64,000 nucleotides of DNA from JAFGVL01 sp964546015 (GTDB taxonomy: Bacteria > Bacteroidota > Bacteroidia > Bacteroidales > Paludibacteraceae): the NCBI GenBank assembly GCA_964546015.1, contig CAZJHO010000003.1:124001-188000 (forward strand), written 5' to 3'. Below are positions 53,543-62,255 of this stretch, piece by piece (the stretch's first letter is position 1; each line of letters opens with the position of its first letter). Under the pieces are notes generated by a model that was given only the letters and a program-made list of their open reading frames with translations, had not been told where the DNA came from and ran no database searches. The position numbers were made by a program, and so were the translations under genes.

Positions 53543-54088
53543 TTAACCAATTAAAATAACTGGATATGTTTGTCCTGAACCAAATTGGAATGTAACATAA
53601 ACAATTCCGTCCGGATATGCGGTTATTGTAGCAGGACTTGCAACCAAGCCCGGCCCATAAATACGAGTTTCGGTATTTGTCTCACTTACTTTATAGTCAG
53701 CTTTAAAATTGTCACCTTTAATAGTTACAGTAACACCACTGTTTTTAGTTGGAACAGTAAAAGAAAATTCACCATTTTCCCCAACAGTTGTTTCTAACAT
53801 AAATGTACCGCTACCATCATCGGTCCGAAACGAGAGTCCATTTGCATATAATTCACTGTTAGCTATTGTCAAGAAAAGCTTAGTTCCTTTGGGCGCATAT
53901 TGCAATACATCAGGAGCCAAAGTAGCATCCAATGTAGCAAGAGCAACTCCGCTAATCGTAGCTGTTTGATAATTTGAAACATCCACATTTTTTGTGTAAT
54001 CAACTGGAGAAGCAGTGTCCTCGTCCGAACAAGCAATAAAGCCTACAAACATTACAGCCATAGCTGTCAATAAGTAAATCTTTTTCAT
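53543..54088 (-). CDS. Lipoprotein of unknown function with Ig-like fold
   Basis: A 181-residue lipoprotein (lipobox GFIACSDED near residue 20; acidic residues after the Cys suggest surface exposure). The mature part is beta-rich: SGVALATLDATL, GTKLFLTIANSELYANG, GTFMLETTVGENGEFSFTVPTKNSGVTVTIKGDNF, with features of Bacteroidetes carboxypeptidase-regulatory/Ig-like modules. No known family recognised. Cotranscribed with the barrel gene, suggesting an outer-membrane pair. Confidence 0.7.
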   Translation of the reverse strand: MKKIYLLTAMAVMFVGFIACSDEDTASPVDYTKNVDVSNYQTATISGVALATLDATLAPDVLQYAPKGTKLFLTIANSELYANGLSFRTDDGSGTFMLETTVGENGEFSFTVPTKNSGVTVTIKGDNFKADYKVSETNTETRIYGPGLVASPATITAYPDGIVYVTFQFGSGQTYPVILIG

Positions 54089-54127
54089 AACATAAAAATT
54101 TAATTAATAAAATAAATAAGTTTTAAA

Positions 54128-54143
54128 TTGTTCAAATGAACAA
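54128..54143. promoter_or_regulatory. Palindrome upstream of the lipoprotein-barrel operon
   Basis: TTGTTC-AAAT-GAACAA, a perfect 6-bp inverted repeat 40 bp before the start codon, near a weak -7-like box (CAAAAGAA at 54150-54157, one mismatch). It could be an operator, but may be fortuitous. Confidence 0.3.
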
Positions 54144-54260
54144 CTGATGCAAAAGAACATATTTATTCTTAAAACAAAAAACAAAAAGCGTTATTTTCTT
54201 TTAATAAAAAAATTCTTCCACTTCACAAACAACTGATTTTATGATACTTAAAAATTTAAC

Positions 54261-54278
54261 ATATGTTATAAAACATAT
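54261..54278 (-). terminator. Weak hairpin past the pseudouridine synthase gene
   Basis: ATATGTT (54261-54267) pairs with AACATAT (54272-54278) just beyond the stop codon. The stem is A/T-rich, so termination strength is doubtful. Confidence 0.35.
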
Positions 54279-54281
54279 AAA

Positions 54282-54974
54282 CTAAAAGTGTTTCCCTGTA
54301 GCTTTTTGCTCAAAAAAGAGCCAAAGAGAGTCATTTTGAGGTACAGGAGCAGTTATTTTTAGTGGTATTTTGGAAACAGGATGAGTAAATTCTATTTCGC
54401 GAGCATGCAACGAAATGCCTCCATCCGGATTTGAACGGGCAAATCCGTATTTCAAATCGCCTTTGATAGGGCAAGCTATTTGCGCTAACTGAGCGCGTAT
54501 TTGATGATGACGACCTGTTTGCAAATCGATTGACAATAAAGTATAATTATCCGATTGTGCAAGTATTTTATAAGTAAGTATTGCTTGTTGGGAACCTTTT
54601 CTGATTATTTCGTAAGCGTAGGTTTTATTTTGTTTCTCGTTCCGGATAAGATAATGAGTCAGTGTAGCCTCTGGTTTTTCGGGTTTTTCTTTCACTATTG
54701 CCCAATATGTTTTTTTTACTTGATGTAAACGAAACATATCATTCATTCGAGTTAGAGCTTTACTAGTTTTAGCAAACAAGACAACACCACTCGTAGGTCT
54801 GTCTAACCGATGCGTGACCCCACAAAACACATTTCCGGACTTATTATATTTTTCTTTTAAATAAGCCTTCACTTGTTCCGAAAGAGGTTCATCGCCGGTT
54901 TTATCTCCTTGCACCAGATCGGAACAAGTTTTATTTACTGCTATCAGGTGATTATCTTCGTATAGTATATCCAT
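54282..54974 (-). CDS. RluA family 23S rRNA/tRNA pseudouridine synthase
   Basis: A 230-residue enzyme converting uridine to pseudouridine in RNA. The catalytic Asp lies in THRLDRPTSGVVLFAKT near residue 57; LLSIDLQTGRHHQIRAQLA near 149 and the DLKYG motif complete the signature. There is no S4 domain. The short form resembles TruC/YqcB-like or RluA-like proteins; the exact target cannot be told. Follows prfC, separated by a word-repeat element. Confidence 0.9.
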   Translation of the reverse strand: MDILYEDNHLIAVNKTCSDLVQGDKTGDEPLSEQVKAYLKEKYNKSGNVFCGVTHRLDRPTSGVVLFAKTSKALTRMNDMFRLHQVKKTYWAIVKEKPEKPEATLTHYLIRNEKQNKTYAYEIIRKGSQQAILTYKILAQSDNYTLLSIDLQTGRHHQIRAQLAQIACPIKGDLKYGFARSNPDGGISLHAREIEFTHPVSKIPLKITAPVPQNDSLWLFFEQKATGKHF

Positions 54975-54983
54975 AGTATATTA

Positions 54984-55042
54984 CCCGCAAAGACACAAAG
55001 AACACAAAAATTATTTTTGGTGAACTTTGTGTCTTTGTGAGA
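54984..55042 (-). repeat. Inverted word-repeat element (ACAAAGACA type)
   Basis: CGCAAAGACACAAAG (54986-55000) is mirrored by CTTTGTGTCTTTGTG (55025-55039), with a partial third unit (AACACAAAAATT) inside. It fills the whole gap between prfC and the pseudouridine synthase gene. Repeat period 8-9 nt; loop about 24 nt; no cargo gene. Confidence 0.7.
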
Positions 55043-55048
55043 AAACAT

Positions 55049-56629
55049 TTAAAATTCTGAAGAAAAATGAAACTTGATTTTCGGAAAATCCTGCTGCGCC
55101 ATTTGTAATACATAGCCACTGTCGGCAAGAAAAACATCGCGTCCCTCTTTGTCCAAAGCCATATATTGAAACTTGCGTTTTTTGAAATTTTCAAGTTCAA
55201 TTTTATCATTGCTTTCTATCCAACAAGCCTTATAAAGTGAAATCGATTCCCAACGGCAAAGCGCATTGTATTCATGTTCCAAACGATACTGGATTACCTC
55301 AAATTGCAATTGTCCAACGGTTCCGATAATTTTTCGCCCATTAAATTGATTTATAAACAATTGTGCTACTCCTTCGTCCATTAATTGATTGATGCCTTTT
55401 TCGAGCTGTTTGGATTTCATCGGGTCGGCATTTTCGATATATTTGAACATTTCGGGCGAAAAACTAGGAATTCCTTTGAAATGCAAGTTTTCTCCACTTG
55501 TTAGTGTATCTCCGATTTTAAAAGTACCTCCATTATCCGGCAAACCGATAATATCGCCGGCAAAAGCTTCATCGACCGTTTCTTTTTTTTGCGCCATAAA
55601 CGCTGTAGGACTTGAAAACTTCATCATTTTATTGTGGCGCACATGTTTGTAGTTCACATTGCGTTCGAATTTGCCCGAACATATCTTCACAAAAGCTATA
55701 CAGCTCCGATGGTTCGGGTCCATATTGGCATGTATTTTAAAAATAAAGCCCGAAAAAGCTTCTTCGTCAGGTTTTACTTGTCGTTCCACCGTCTGCGTAG
55801 GACGAGGACAAGGAGCAATTTGTACAAAACAATCCAACAACTCTTTCACACCAAAATTATTCAGTGCCGATCCGAAAAACACAGGTGCTAATTTCCCTTC
55901 TAAATATGGCTTTGTATCAAATTCATCATACACACCATTAATCAGCTCCATATCTTCGCGAAGTTGGGCAGCATCAGGCTCACCGATATATTTTTCCAGT
56001 TCGGGATTATTAATGTCGGTAAATTCAATAGACTCGCTAACCGTTTGTTTGCTTGGGGTGTATAAGTCCAATTTTTGTTCAAAAATATTATATACGCCTT
56101 TTAGATTAGGTCCGCCATTGATAGGCCAACTCAATGGGCGTACATTAATCTTTAGCTCTTCCTCTAACTCATCCAGCAAATCGAACGGGTTTTTACCATC
56201 TCTATCCAATTTATTTACAAAAATAATAACGGGAGTACTACGCATACGGCAAACTTCCATCAATTTACGGGTTTGCGGCTCTACTCCTTTTGCCACATCA
56301 ACAGTAATCACAACACTATCTACTGCGGTAAGCGTTCGGTAAGTATCTTCGGCAAAATCTTGGTGGCCGGGTGTATCTAATATGTTTATTTTGTAATCTT
56401 TATAATCAAAGCCCATTACTGAAGTGGCAACCGAAATACCGCGTTGTTTTTCAATTTCCATCCAGTCGGAAGTTGCTGATTTTTTAATTTTGTTTGATTT
56501 AACGGCTCCTGCTACATGGATAGCTCCTCCAAAAAGAAGCAGTTTTTCGGTCAGAGTAGTTTTTCCTGCATCAGGATGGGCAATAATAGCAAAAGTCCGT
56601 CGGCGTTGTATTTCGTTGTGTAGGCTCAT
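55049..56629 (-). CDS. prfC: Peptide chain release factor 3
   Basis: A 526-residue translational GTPase that recycles RF1/RF2 after peptide release. G motifs: AHPDAGKTT near residue 18, DTPGHQDF near 85, NKLDRDG near 142. The domain order and C-terminal sequence QFEVIQYRLEHEYNA match RF3. Length typical. Divergent from the sulfatase-fold gene. Confidence 0.95.
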   Translation of the reverse strand: MSLHNEIQRRRTFAIIAHPDAGKTTLTEKLLLFGGAIHVAGAVKSNKIKKSATSDWMEIEKQRGISVATSVMGFDYKDYKINILDTPGHQDFAEDTYRTLTAVDSVVITVDVAKGVEPQTRKLMEVCRMRSTPVIIFVNKLDRDGKNPFDLLDELEEELKINVRPLSWPINGGPNLKGVYNIFEQKLDLYTPSKQTVSESIEFTDINNPELEKYIGEPDAAQLREDMELINGVYDEFDTKPYLEGKLAPVFFGSALNNFGVKELLDCFVQIAPCPRPTQTVERQVKPDEEAFSGFIFKIHANMDPNHRSCIAFVKICSGKFERNVNYKHVRHNKMMKFSSPTAFMAQKKETVDEAFAGDIIGLPDNGGTFKIGDTLTSGENLHFKGIPSFSPEMFKYIENADPMKSKQLEKGINQLMDEGVAQLFINQFNGRKIIGTVGQLQFEVIQYRLEHEYNALCRWESISLYKACWIESNDKIELENFKKRKFQYMALDKEGRDVFLADSGYVLQMAQQDFPKIKFHFSSEF

Positions 56630-56672
56630 CTACAAGAATTAATTAAATAGTTACAATAAATTTTTGAGGGTG

Positions 56673-56680
56673 CAAAAGTA
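56673..56680 (-). promoter_or_regulatory. -7 element TACTTTTG for prfC
   Basis: Exact TAnnTTTG on the minus strand, 43 bp before the prfC start; -33 not clear. Confidence 0.45.
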
Positions 56681-56756
56681 ATGAAAATTAACCGACAGTT
56701 AAAATGATCTTTCCCGGTAAGATTTTTCGCCATGTTATTAAATATAAGATTTGGAT

Positions 56757-56764
56757 TATCTTTG
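56757..56764 (+). promoter_or_regulatory. -7 element TATCTTTG for the sulfatase-fold gene
   Basis: Exact TAnnTTTG 18 bp before ATG 56783. -33 box not clear. Confidence 0.45.
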
Positions 56765-56782
56765 CATCTCTATTCTTATCTT

Positions 56783-58648
56783 ATGAATAAAATATATTCT
56801 AAAACAGACATTCTAAAAACAGGATTTTGGTTTTTCCTGTTTAATACACTTTTAGCAATAATTATATCGTTACGAAATTTCAAGTATTTGCCGGAATTAG
56901 ACGGAATATTACCCTACATTTATCTTATATCTACTGAAATCAGCCATATTGCACTATTGTCATTCCTTTGCTATTTCATTTTATATATGCCAATTGCCTT
57001 GCTGGTAAGGCACAAAGGAACTATGCAATGGTGGGCAATGGGTATTGCTTGTTTAGGATTAATCATCTTATTGATAGATAGTTTTGTTTTTGATCTTTAC
57101 CGGTTTCATATCAATCAGCCGGTTTTAGATATGGTTTTTGGCACCTCACCGGGAAATGTTTTCCAAATCAATTTTTCGCAATACATACTGGTAATCTCTG
57201 TTTTAAGCATTATTTTAGTTACGGAGCGTTTCGTTTTCCGGTTTATTTTCAAACTTATTTTAACTAATAAATTAAAAGGAATAAAATATGTGAGCATTGC
57301 TCTTATTTGTATTGGAATAATCGCAAACTCTATACATGCCTGGGCAAAAGCAGCCGATAAACAAGAAATAACCCAGTTAACTAAATATTTTCCGGCATTT
57401 GTGCAATTTGAAGCTTCGGACTTACTTCACGATCTAGGCTGGGTAAAAAATCCTCATGGCAGTAACGAAAAGCTTATTTTCGAAACAGGCACAAAATTAA
57501 ATTATCCGAAAGTTCCTCTCGAATTTAGTAGTAAGGATGCAGCTCCTAATATTCTATTTATTTTGATTGACGGATGGAGTCCCTTGGCTTTAGATTCGAT
57601 AGCAATGCCTGCTATTTATAATTTCCAAAAAGAATCCATAACATTTAACAATCACTATAGCGGTAGCAATGGAACTCAATATGGAATCACTTCCCTATTA
57701 TATGGGCTTCCCGGAGTTTATTTTGACAACATGGTAAAAACCAATACTCCGCCGGTTCTTATACAAGAATTATTAAATAGGAAATACGAATTTTTAGTAC
57801 GATCAAGTGCGACGATAAAAAATCCACCTTTTGACAAAAGTATTTTCTATCCTATCCAAAATCAGCTAAAAGAACTTACAGGCGTAGAGTCATACGACCG
57901 CGATATACAAGTGATGGAAGATTGGCTAAAATTTACCACGAAACGCCAAACCGAAAAAAGTACGAATCCATTCTTCGGATTTTTATTTTTCGATGGATTA
58001 CATTCTATCTGTCAACCGCCTTGTAGTCCAAAAAGATTTCCAACCGAATGGAACTACGCTCAATATGAAAAGCTAAATAATAATTTCGATAGAGACATTT
58101 TCTTTAATCTTTATAAAAACATAGCTGCTTTTGAAGATAGCTTAATAAATAAAATCCTGATCGATCTAAAAGAAAAAAATTTATTAAGTAATACTATTGT
58201 GATAATCACTTCAGATCACGGTCAAGAATTCAATGAGAACAAAAAAAACTATTGGGGACATAACAGTAATTATTCAAAATATCAGTTACAAGTACCTTTT
58301 ATAATGCATTATCCGGAGTCAAAACCAAAAACATATACTCATTGGACATCGCATTATGATATAGTTCCTACTTTATTAAGCAATTTTTTACAATGTAAAA
58401 ATCCGGCTTCCGACTATTGCGTTGGCAAAAGCCTTTTTGACAAACGAGAACGAGAATATCTTTTTGTAAGCAATGTAAATAATAGCGGTAAAATCGGTAT
58501 CGTTTATCCGAATAAAATCATCAATATACTATCTAAAAATAACTACGAAATACTTGATAATCAACTTAATGCAATCAAGAACGAGGTTTTAGATGTTTCA
58601 ACTTGTAACAAAATAATACAAGAAAATTATACTTTTTTTAGAAAATAA
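56783..58648 (+). CDS. Sulfatase-fold membrane protein (phosphoethanolamine/phosphoglycerol transferase-like)
   Basis: A 621-residue inner-membrane enzyme. Five hydrophobic segments occupy about residues 10-190, followed by an extracytoplasmic alkaline-phosphatase-superfamily domain. Metal-site features: ILFILIDGWSPLALDS (first Asp), GSNGTQYGI with the likely nucleophile Thr near residue 294, and ITSDHGQEFNENKKNYWGHNSNYS near 472. It is related to MdoB/EptA-like transferases and possibly acts on a lipid or glycan of the envelope. A different paralogue sits in the polysaccharide locus. I use ATG 56783 because the upstream frame crosses the promoter. Confidence 0.82.
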   Translation: MNKIYSKTDILKTGFWFFLFNTLLAIIISLRNFKYLPELDGILPYIYLISTEISHIALLSFLCYFILYMPIALLVRHKGTMQWWAMGIACLGLIILLIDSFVFDLYRFHINQPVLDMVFGTSPGNVFQINFSQYILVISVLSIILVTERFVFRFIFKLILTNKLKGIKYVSIALICIGIIANSIHAWAKAADKQEITQLTKYFPAFVQFEASDLLHDLGWVKNPHGSNEKLIFETGTKLNYPKVPLEFSSKDAAPNILFILIDGWSPLALDSIAMPAIYNFQKESITFNNHYSGSNGTQYGITSLLYGLPGVYFDNMVKTNTPPVLIQELLNRKYEFLVRSSATIKNPPFDKSIFYPIQNQLKELTGVESYDRDIQVMEDWLKFTTKRQTEKSTNPFFGFLFFDGLHSICQPPCSPKRFPTEWNYAQYEKLNNNFDRDIFFNLYKNIAAFEDSLINKILIDLKEKNLLSNTIVIITSDHGQEFNENKKNYWGHNSNYSKYQLQVPFIMHYPESKPKTYTHWTSHYDIVPTLLSNFLQCKNPASDYCVGKSLFDKREREYLFVSNVNNSGKIGIVYPNKIINILSKNNYEILDNQLNAIKNEVLDVSTCNKIIQENYTFFRK

Positions 58649-58709
58649 CTAGTTTATTACATAAAAATATATTTTTGACTTTAATAAAATAGGAAGTTGT
58701 AAATTTGAG

Positions 58710-58717
58710 TACATTTG
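58710..58717 (+). promoter_or_regulatory. -7 element TACATTTG for the Skp-like gene
   Basis: Exact TAnnTTTG 32 bp before ATG 58750. -33 box not at standard spacing. Confidence 0.45.
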
Positions 58718-58749
58718 CAGCTATATTCATTTCTTTTAAAATAACATAG

Positions 58750-59367
58750 ATGAAAAAATACCTATCAATTGTCCTTAATGTAGTATTGGTTGTAGCAGTC
58801 ATCGGATTGTATATTTTGTATTTCACTAATAATGACAAAAATCAAAACACTACCACCTCTACCCCTATTGTTAAGCAAAGTCTTTCTTCAAAAGACAAAA
58901 CTCTTCCTATTGCTTACATAAACATTGACTCACTTTTATCAAAATATTTATTTGCTAAAGAGGCAAATGAAAAGTTATTTAGTAAAAGTAAAAAAGCACA
59001 GACCGAGTTGTCTGCCGAAATGAAAAAGTGGCAAGCAGAAGCCATGGAATTTCAAAAGAAAGTACAATCTAAAGCATTCATTTCCGAAGAACGGGCTCAA
59101 CAAGAGAACAACCGATTAATGAAAAAACGCCAAGAATTGGAAACATTAGATGCAAAACTCAGTCAAGATTTAATGACTGAACAGAAAAAAATGAATGATC
59201 AGTTGCGTGATTCTCTATCCTTATTCTTAAAAGATTATTGTAAAAGTAACCAATATCAAATTGTATTAAGCAACTTAAATGATAATATATTGTATTCTGA
59301 AGAGTATTACAACATAACTACAGATGTTATTAATAAACTAAATGCCCGATACAAAAAAACAAAATAA
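58750..59367 (+). CDS. OmpH/Skp-family periplasmic chaperone
   Basis: A 205-residue protein with an N-terminal transmembrane anchor or uncleaved signal (residues 8-26), a linker, IAYINIDSLLSKY, then a long charged coiled coil (about 70-150) typical of the tentacles of Skp, which hold unfolded outer-membrane proteins. The anchored form differs from the soluble E. coli Skp. Ends before a strong terminator. Confidence 0.85.
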   Translation: MKKYLSIVLNVVLVVAVIGLYILYFTNNDKNQNTTTSTPIVKQSLSSKDKTLPIAYINIDSLLSKYLFAKEANEKLFSKSKKAQTELSAEMKKWQAEAMEFQKKVQSKAFISEERAQQENNRLMKKRQELETLDAKLSQDLMTEQKKMNDQLRDSLSLFLKDYCKSNQYQIVLSNLNDNILYSEEYYNITTDVINKLNARYKKTK

Positions 59368-59382
59368 TTATTCATTTCGACA

Positions 59383-59436
59383 CATCAAAAAACTGTTTGA
59401 AAAATCTTCTTAGAAAATTCAGACAGTTTTTTATTT
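59383..59436 (+). terminator. Terminator of the Skp-like gene
   Basis: A 15-bp stem (59387-59401 with 59418-59432; core AACTGT/ACAGTT) is followed by a T-run. It separates the Skp-like gene from the sdh operon. Confidence 0.85.
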
Positions 59437-59461
59437 TGTTGATATTTATTTTCTTTTCCTA

Positions 59462-59492
59462 TTGCTTGCGTTGATGTTTTGGGTTAACTTTG
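59462..59492 (+). promoter_or_regulatory. Promoter of the sdhCAB operon
   Basis: TTG (59462-59464), 20-nt spacer, TAACTTTG (59485-59492); ATG 59535 follows. Good match to the Bacteroidetes consensus. Confidence 0.6.
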
Positions 59493-59534
59493 CGACAATT
59501 CAAAAATAACCTTTATTAAATTAATCATTTAACA

Positions 59535-60212
59535 ATGAATTTATTTATCTTCAATTCTTCTATCGGACGAAAATTAATTATGAGTTTGTCCGGTTTATTT
59601 TTAATCCTTTTCTTGTGTATACACTTAACCATAAATTCATTACTTCTTTTTGGCCAGGAAGCCTTCCAAATTGGTTGCGAAATCATGGAGTTACCTATTA
59701 TAACTATAATGGTTCCGGTATTGGCTGCAGGTTTTGTGGTACATATTATTTATGCAGCTTGGCTCACCTGGCAAAATATGAAAGCGCGAGGTTCAGTCGC
59801 TTATGCATCGGGCAAAAAATCAGAAACTACTTCATGGGCTGCTAAAAATATGTTTGTATTGGGATTGGTGGTGTTAGGTTTTATTGCTGTTCACTTGTCA
59901 CACTTTTGGGCTAAGATGCAATTGCCACATTTTATTGGTACCGAAGGCGTTCACGCATCTCAAGCTTATGATTTGGTTGCAAGCATCTTCCGCAATCCAT
60001 ATTGGGCTATAACATATATCATATGGTATGGAGCTTTGTGGTTTCATTTAACGCATGGTTTTTGGAGCGCATTGCAAACCATTGGATTTAATAATGACAA
60101 ATGGTTCTGTCGCCTGAAATGGATCGGCATTATTTTCGCCACCATTATTGCATTCGGATTTACTTGCATTACATTATTCTTTGCATTTGGCATTGATAAA
60201 ATGGTTCATTAA
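59535..60212 (+). CDS. sdhC: Succinate dehydrogenase/fumarate reductase cytochrome b subunit
   Basis: A 225-residue di-heme b-type membrane anchor with five transmembrane segments, the single-subunit anchor of type B succinate:quinone reductases found in Bacteroidetes. Conserved histidines that bind heme are visible in CIHLTINSLLLF, VVHIIYAAW, AVHLSHFWA and LWFHLTHGFWSA. Ends 6 bp before a hairpin element and 95 bp before sdhA. Confidence 0.93.
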   Translation: MNLFIFNSSIGRKLIMSLSGLFLILFLCIHLTINSLLLFGQEAFQIGCEIMELPIITIMVPVLAAGFVVHIIYAAWLTWQNMKARGSVAYASGKKSETTSWAAKNMFVLGLVVLGFIAVHLSHFWAKMQLPHFIGTEGVHASQAYDLVASIFRNPYWAITYIIWYGALWFHLTHGFWSALQTIGFNNDKWFCRLKWIGIIFATIIAFGFTCITLFFAFGIDKMVH

Positions 60213-60217
60213 CTTTT

Positions 60218-60268
60218 TGGACAGAATTAACAGATTCTTGGTATAGAGTAATTCTGTTAATTCTGTCG
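60218..60268 (+). repeat. Inverted word-repeat element (ACAGAATTA type)
   Basis: ACAGAATTAACAGATT (60220-60235) is mirrored by AATTCTGTTAATTCTGTC (60250-60267). Units of 9 nt (ACAGAATTA, ACAGA) repeat on each arm; a further partial copy (TTCTGTCTA) lies at about 60278-60288. It fills the gap between sdhC and sdhA. Confidence 0.65.
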
Positions 60269-60307
60269 AGAATATATTTTCTGTCTAAAAAATATACAAT
60301 AAAAAAT

Positions 60308-62251
60308 ATGTCAACAATAGACGCAAAAATTCCACAAGGGGCACTTGCCGAAAAATGGAGCAATTACAAAGCACATCAAAAATTAGTAAATCCGGCTAAC
60401 AAACGCCGTTTGGATATTATCGTTGTAGGAACGGGATTAGCAGGAGCTTCGGCAGCTGCTTCATTAAGCGAAATGGGCTTCAATGTATTAAATTTTTGCA
60501 TTCAGGATTCACCTCGCCGTGCACACTCCATTGCTGCACAGGGAGGCATCAATGCGGCTAAAAATTATCCAAACGATGGAGATTCTGTTTACCGCCTTTT
60601 CTACGACACACTCAAAGGTGGCGACTACCGTGCTCGTGAAGCCAATGTATATCGCTTAGCCGAAGTATCGAACTCAATCATTGATCAATGCGTAGCGCAA
60701 GGTGTACCTTTTGCTCGCGAATACGGCGGTTTGTTAGACAATCGTTCCTTTGGCGGCGCACAAGTTTCGCGTACTTTCTACGCCAAGGGACAAACCGGAC
60801 AACAATTGTTATTAGGAGCTTATTCAGCTTTAAGTCGTCAAATAAGCAAAGGTACTGTAAAAATGTACACCCGCTATGAAATGCTTGATGTAGTAATTAT
60901 CGAAGGTCTTGCCCGTGGAATTATTGCCCGTAACTTGGTTTCCGGAGAAATTGAACGCTTTTTTGGACATGCTGTGGTTATCGGTACAGGAGGATACGGA
61001 AATGCTTTCTTCTTGTCGACTAATGCAATGGGATCAAACGGTTCGGCTGCAATACAAGTATATAAAAAAGGAGCTTATCTTGCAAATCCTTGTTTTGCGC
61101 AAATTCACCCGACTTGTATTCCTGTCCACGGGGAATTTCAATCAAAATTGACTTTGATGTCCGAATCGCTTCGCAATGACGGTCGTATTTGGGTTCCGAA
61201 GAAAAAAGAAGATGCAGAGGCTATTCGTACCGGAAAATTAAAACCAACACAAATATCAGAAGAAGACCGCGATTACTATTTGGAAAGAAGATATCCCGCT
61301 TTTGGTAATCTAGTGCCTCGTGATGTGGCTTCGCGTGCTGCTAAAGAGCGTTGTGATGCAGGTTATGGTGTAGGCGCAACCGGATTGGCTGTATATCTTG
61401 ATTTTTCCGACGCCATTAATCGTTTAGGTAAACATGTTGTAGAAGAGCGTTATGGCAATCTTTTCCAGATGTATGAAAAAATCGTGGACGAAAATCCATA
61501 TGAAATGCCGATGATGATTTATCCAGCAATTCACTATACAATGGGTGGAATTTGGGTAGATTACGAATTACAAACTTCAATTCCCGGCCTGTTTGCCATA
61601 GGTGAAGCCAACTTCTCCGACCACGGAGCTAATCGTCTCGGTGCTTCTGCTTTGATGCAAGGATTGGCCGATGGATATTTTGTACTCCCTTATACCATTC
61701 AAAATTATTTATCAGACCAAATTCGTGTACCACGCATCAGCACGGATGCTCCCGAATTTACCGAAGCCGAAAAAGCCATTAAAGATAAAATCAAGAAATT
61801 GATGGCTATCAAAGGTAAACGCTCTGTAGATTCAATCCACAAAGAATTAGGCATTGTAATGTGGAATTTCGTAGGTATGAGTCGTACCAAAGAAAGTTTA
61901 GAAAAGGCATTGATCCGTATCAAAGAAATAAAAAAGGAATTCTGGAGCAATGTATTTATTCCGGGCGAAGATGATAAAATGAATATTGAATTGGAAAAAG
62001 CGCTTCGTGTAGCTGATTTTATCGAAATCGGCTATCTAATGGCACTTGACGGATTAAACCGTGAAGAATCGTGCGGTGGACACTTCCGCGAAGAATATCA
62101 AACCGAGGATGGAGAAGCATTGCGTCAAGACGATAAATTCTCATATGTTTCCTGTTGGAAATACAAAAGTGATGATCAAGATCCTGAATTGATTAAAGAA
62201 ACTCTTGACTATGAGTTTGTTTCTCGCCAACAAAGAAATTATAAGGCGTAA
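60308..62251 (+). CDS. sdhA: Succinate dehydrogenase/fumarate reductase flavoprotein subunit
   Basis: A 647-residue FAD protein. FAD-binding VVGTGLAGASAAASL near residue 33; covalent FAD site HSIAAQGGINAAKN near 73; substrate motifs QIHPTCIPVHGEF near 263 and RLGASALMQGLADGYFVL near 440. It catalyses succinate/fumarate interconversion as part of the SdhCAB complex. In anaerobic Bacteroidales this works mainly as fumarate reductase. Separated from sdhB by an insertion. Confidence 0.96.
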   Translation: MSTIDAKIPQGALAEKWSNYKAHQKLVNPANKRRLDIIVVGTGLAGASAAASLSEMGFNVLNFCIQDSPRRAHSIAAQGGINAAKNYPNDGDSVYRLFYDTLKGGDYRAREANVYRLAEVSNSIIDQCVAQGVPFAREYGGLLDNRSFGGAQVSRTFYAKGQTGQQLLLGAYSALSRQISKGTVKMYTRYEMLDVVIIEGLARGIIARNLVSGEIERFFGHAVVIGTGGYGNAFFLSTNAMGSNGSAAIQVYKKGAYLANPCFAQIHPTCIPVHGEFQSKLTLMSESLRNDGRIWVPKKKEDAEAIRTGKLKPTQISEEDRDYYLERRYPAFGNLVPRDVASRAAKERCDAGYGVGATGLAVYLDFSDAINRLGKHVVEERYGNLFQMYEKIVDENPYEMPMMIYPAIHYTMGGIWVDYELQTSIPGLFAIGEANFSDHGANRLGASALMQGLADGYFVLPYTIQNYLSDQIRVPRISTDAPEFTEAEKAIKDKIKKLMAIKGKRSVDSIHKELGIVMWNFVGMSRTKESLEKALIRIKEIKKEFWSNVFIPGEDDKMNIELEKALRVADFIEIGYLMALDGLNREESCGGHFREEYQTEDGEALRQDDKFSYVSCWKYKSDDQDPELIKETLDYEFVSRQQRNYKA

Positions 62252-62255
62252 TTTG

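Noticed and set aside
55659..56342. 227-codon open frame antisense to prfC
   Set aside because: It lies wholly inside a strongly conserved gene; its composition follows the antisense of RF3 and it has no family resemblance.
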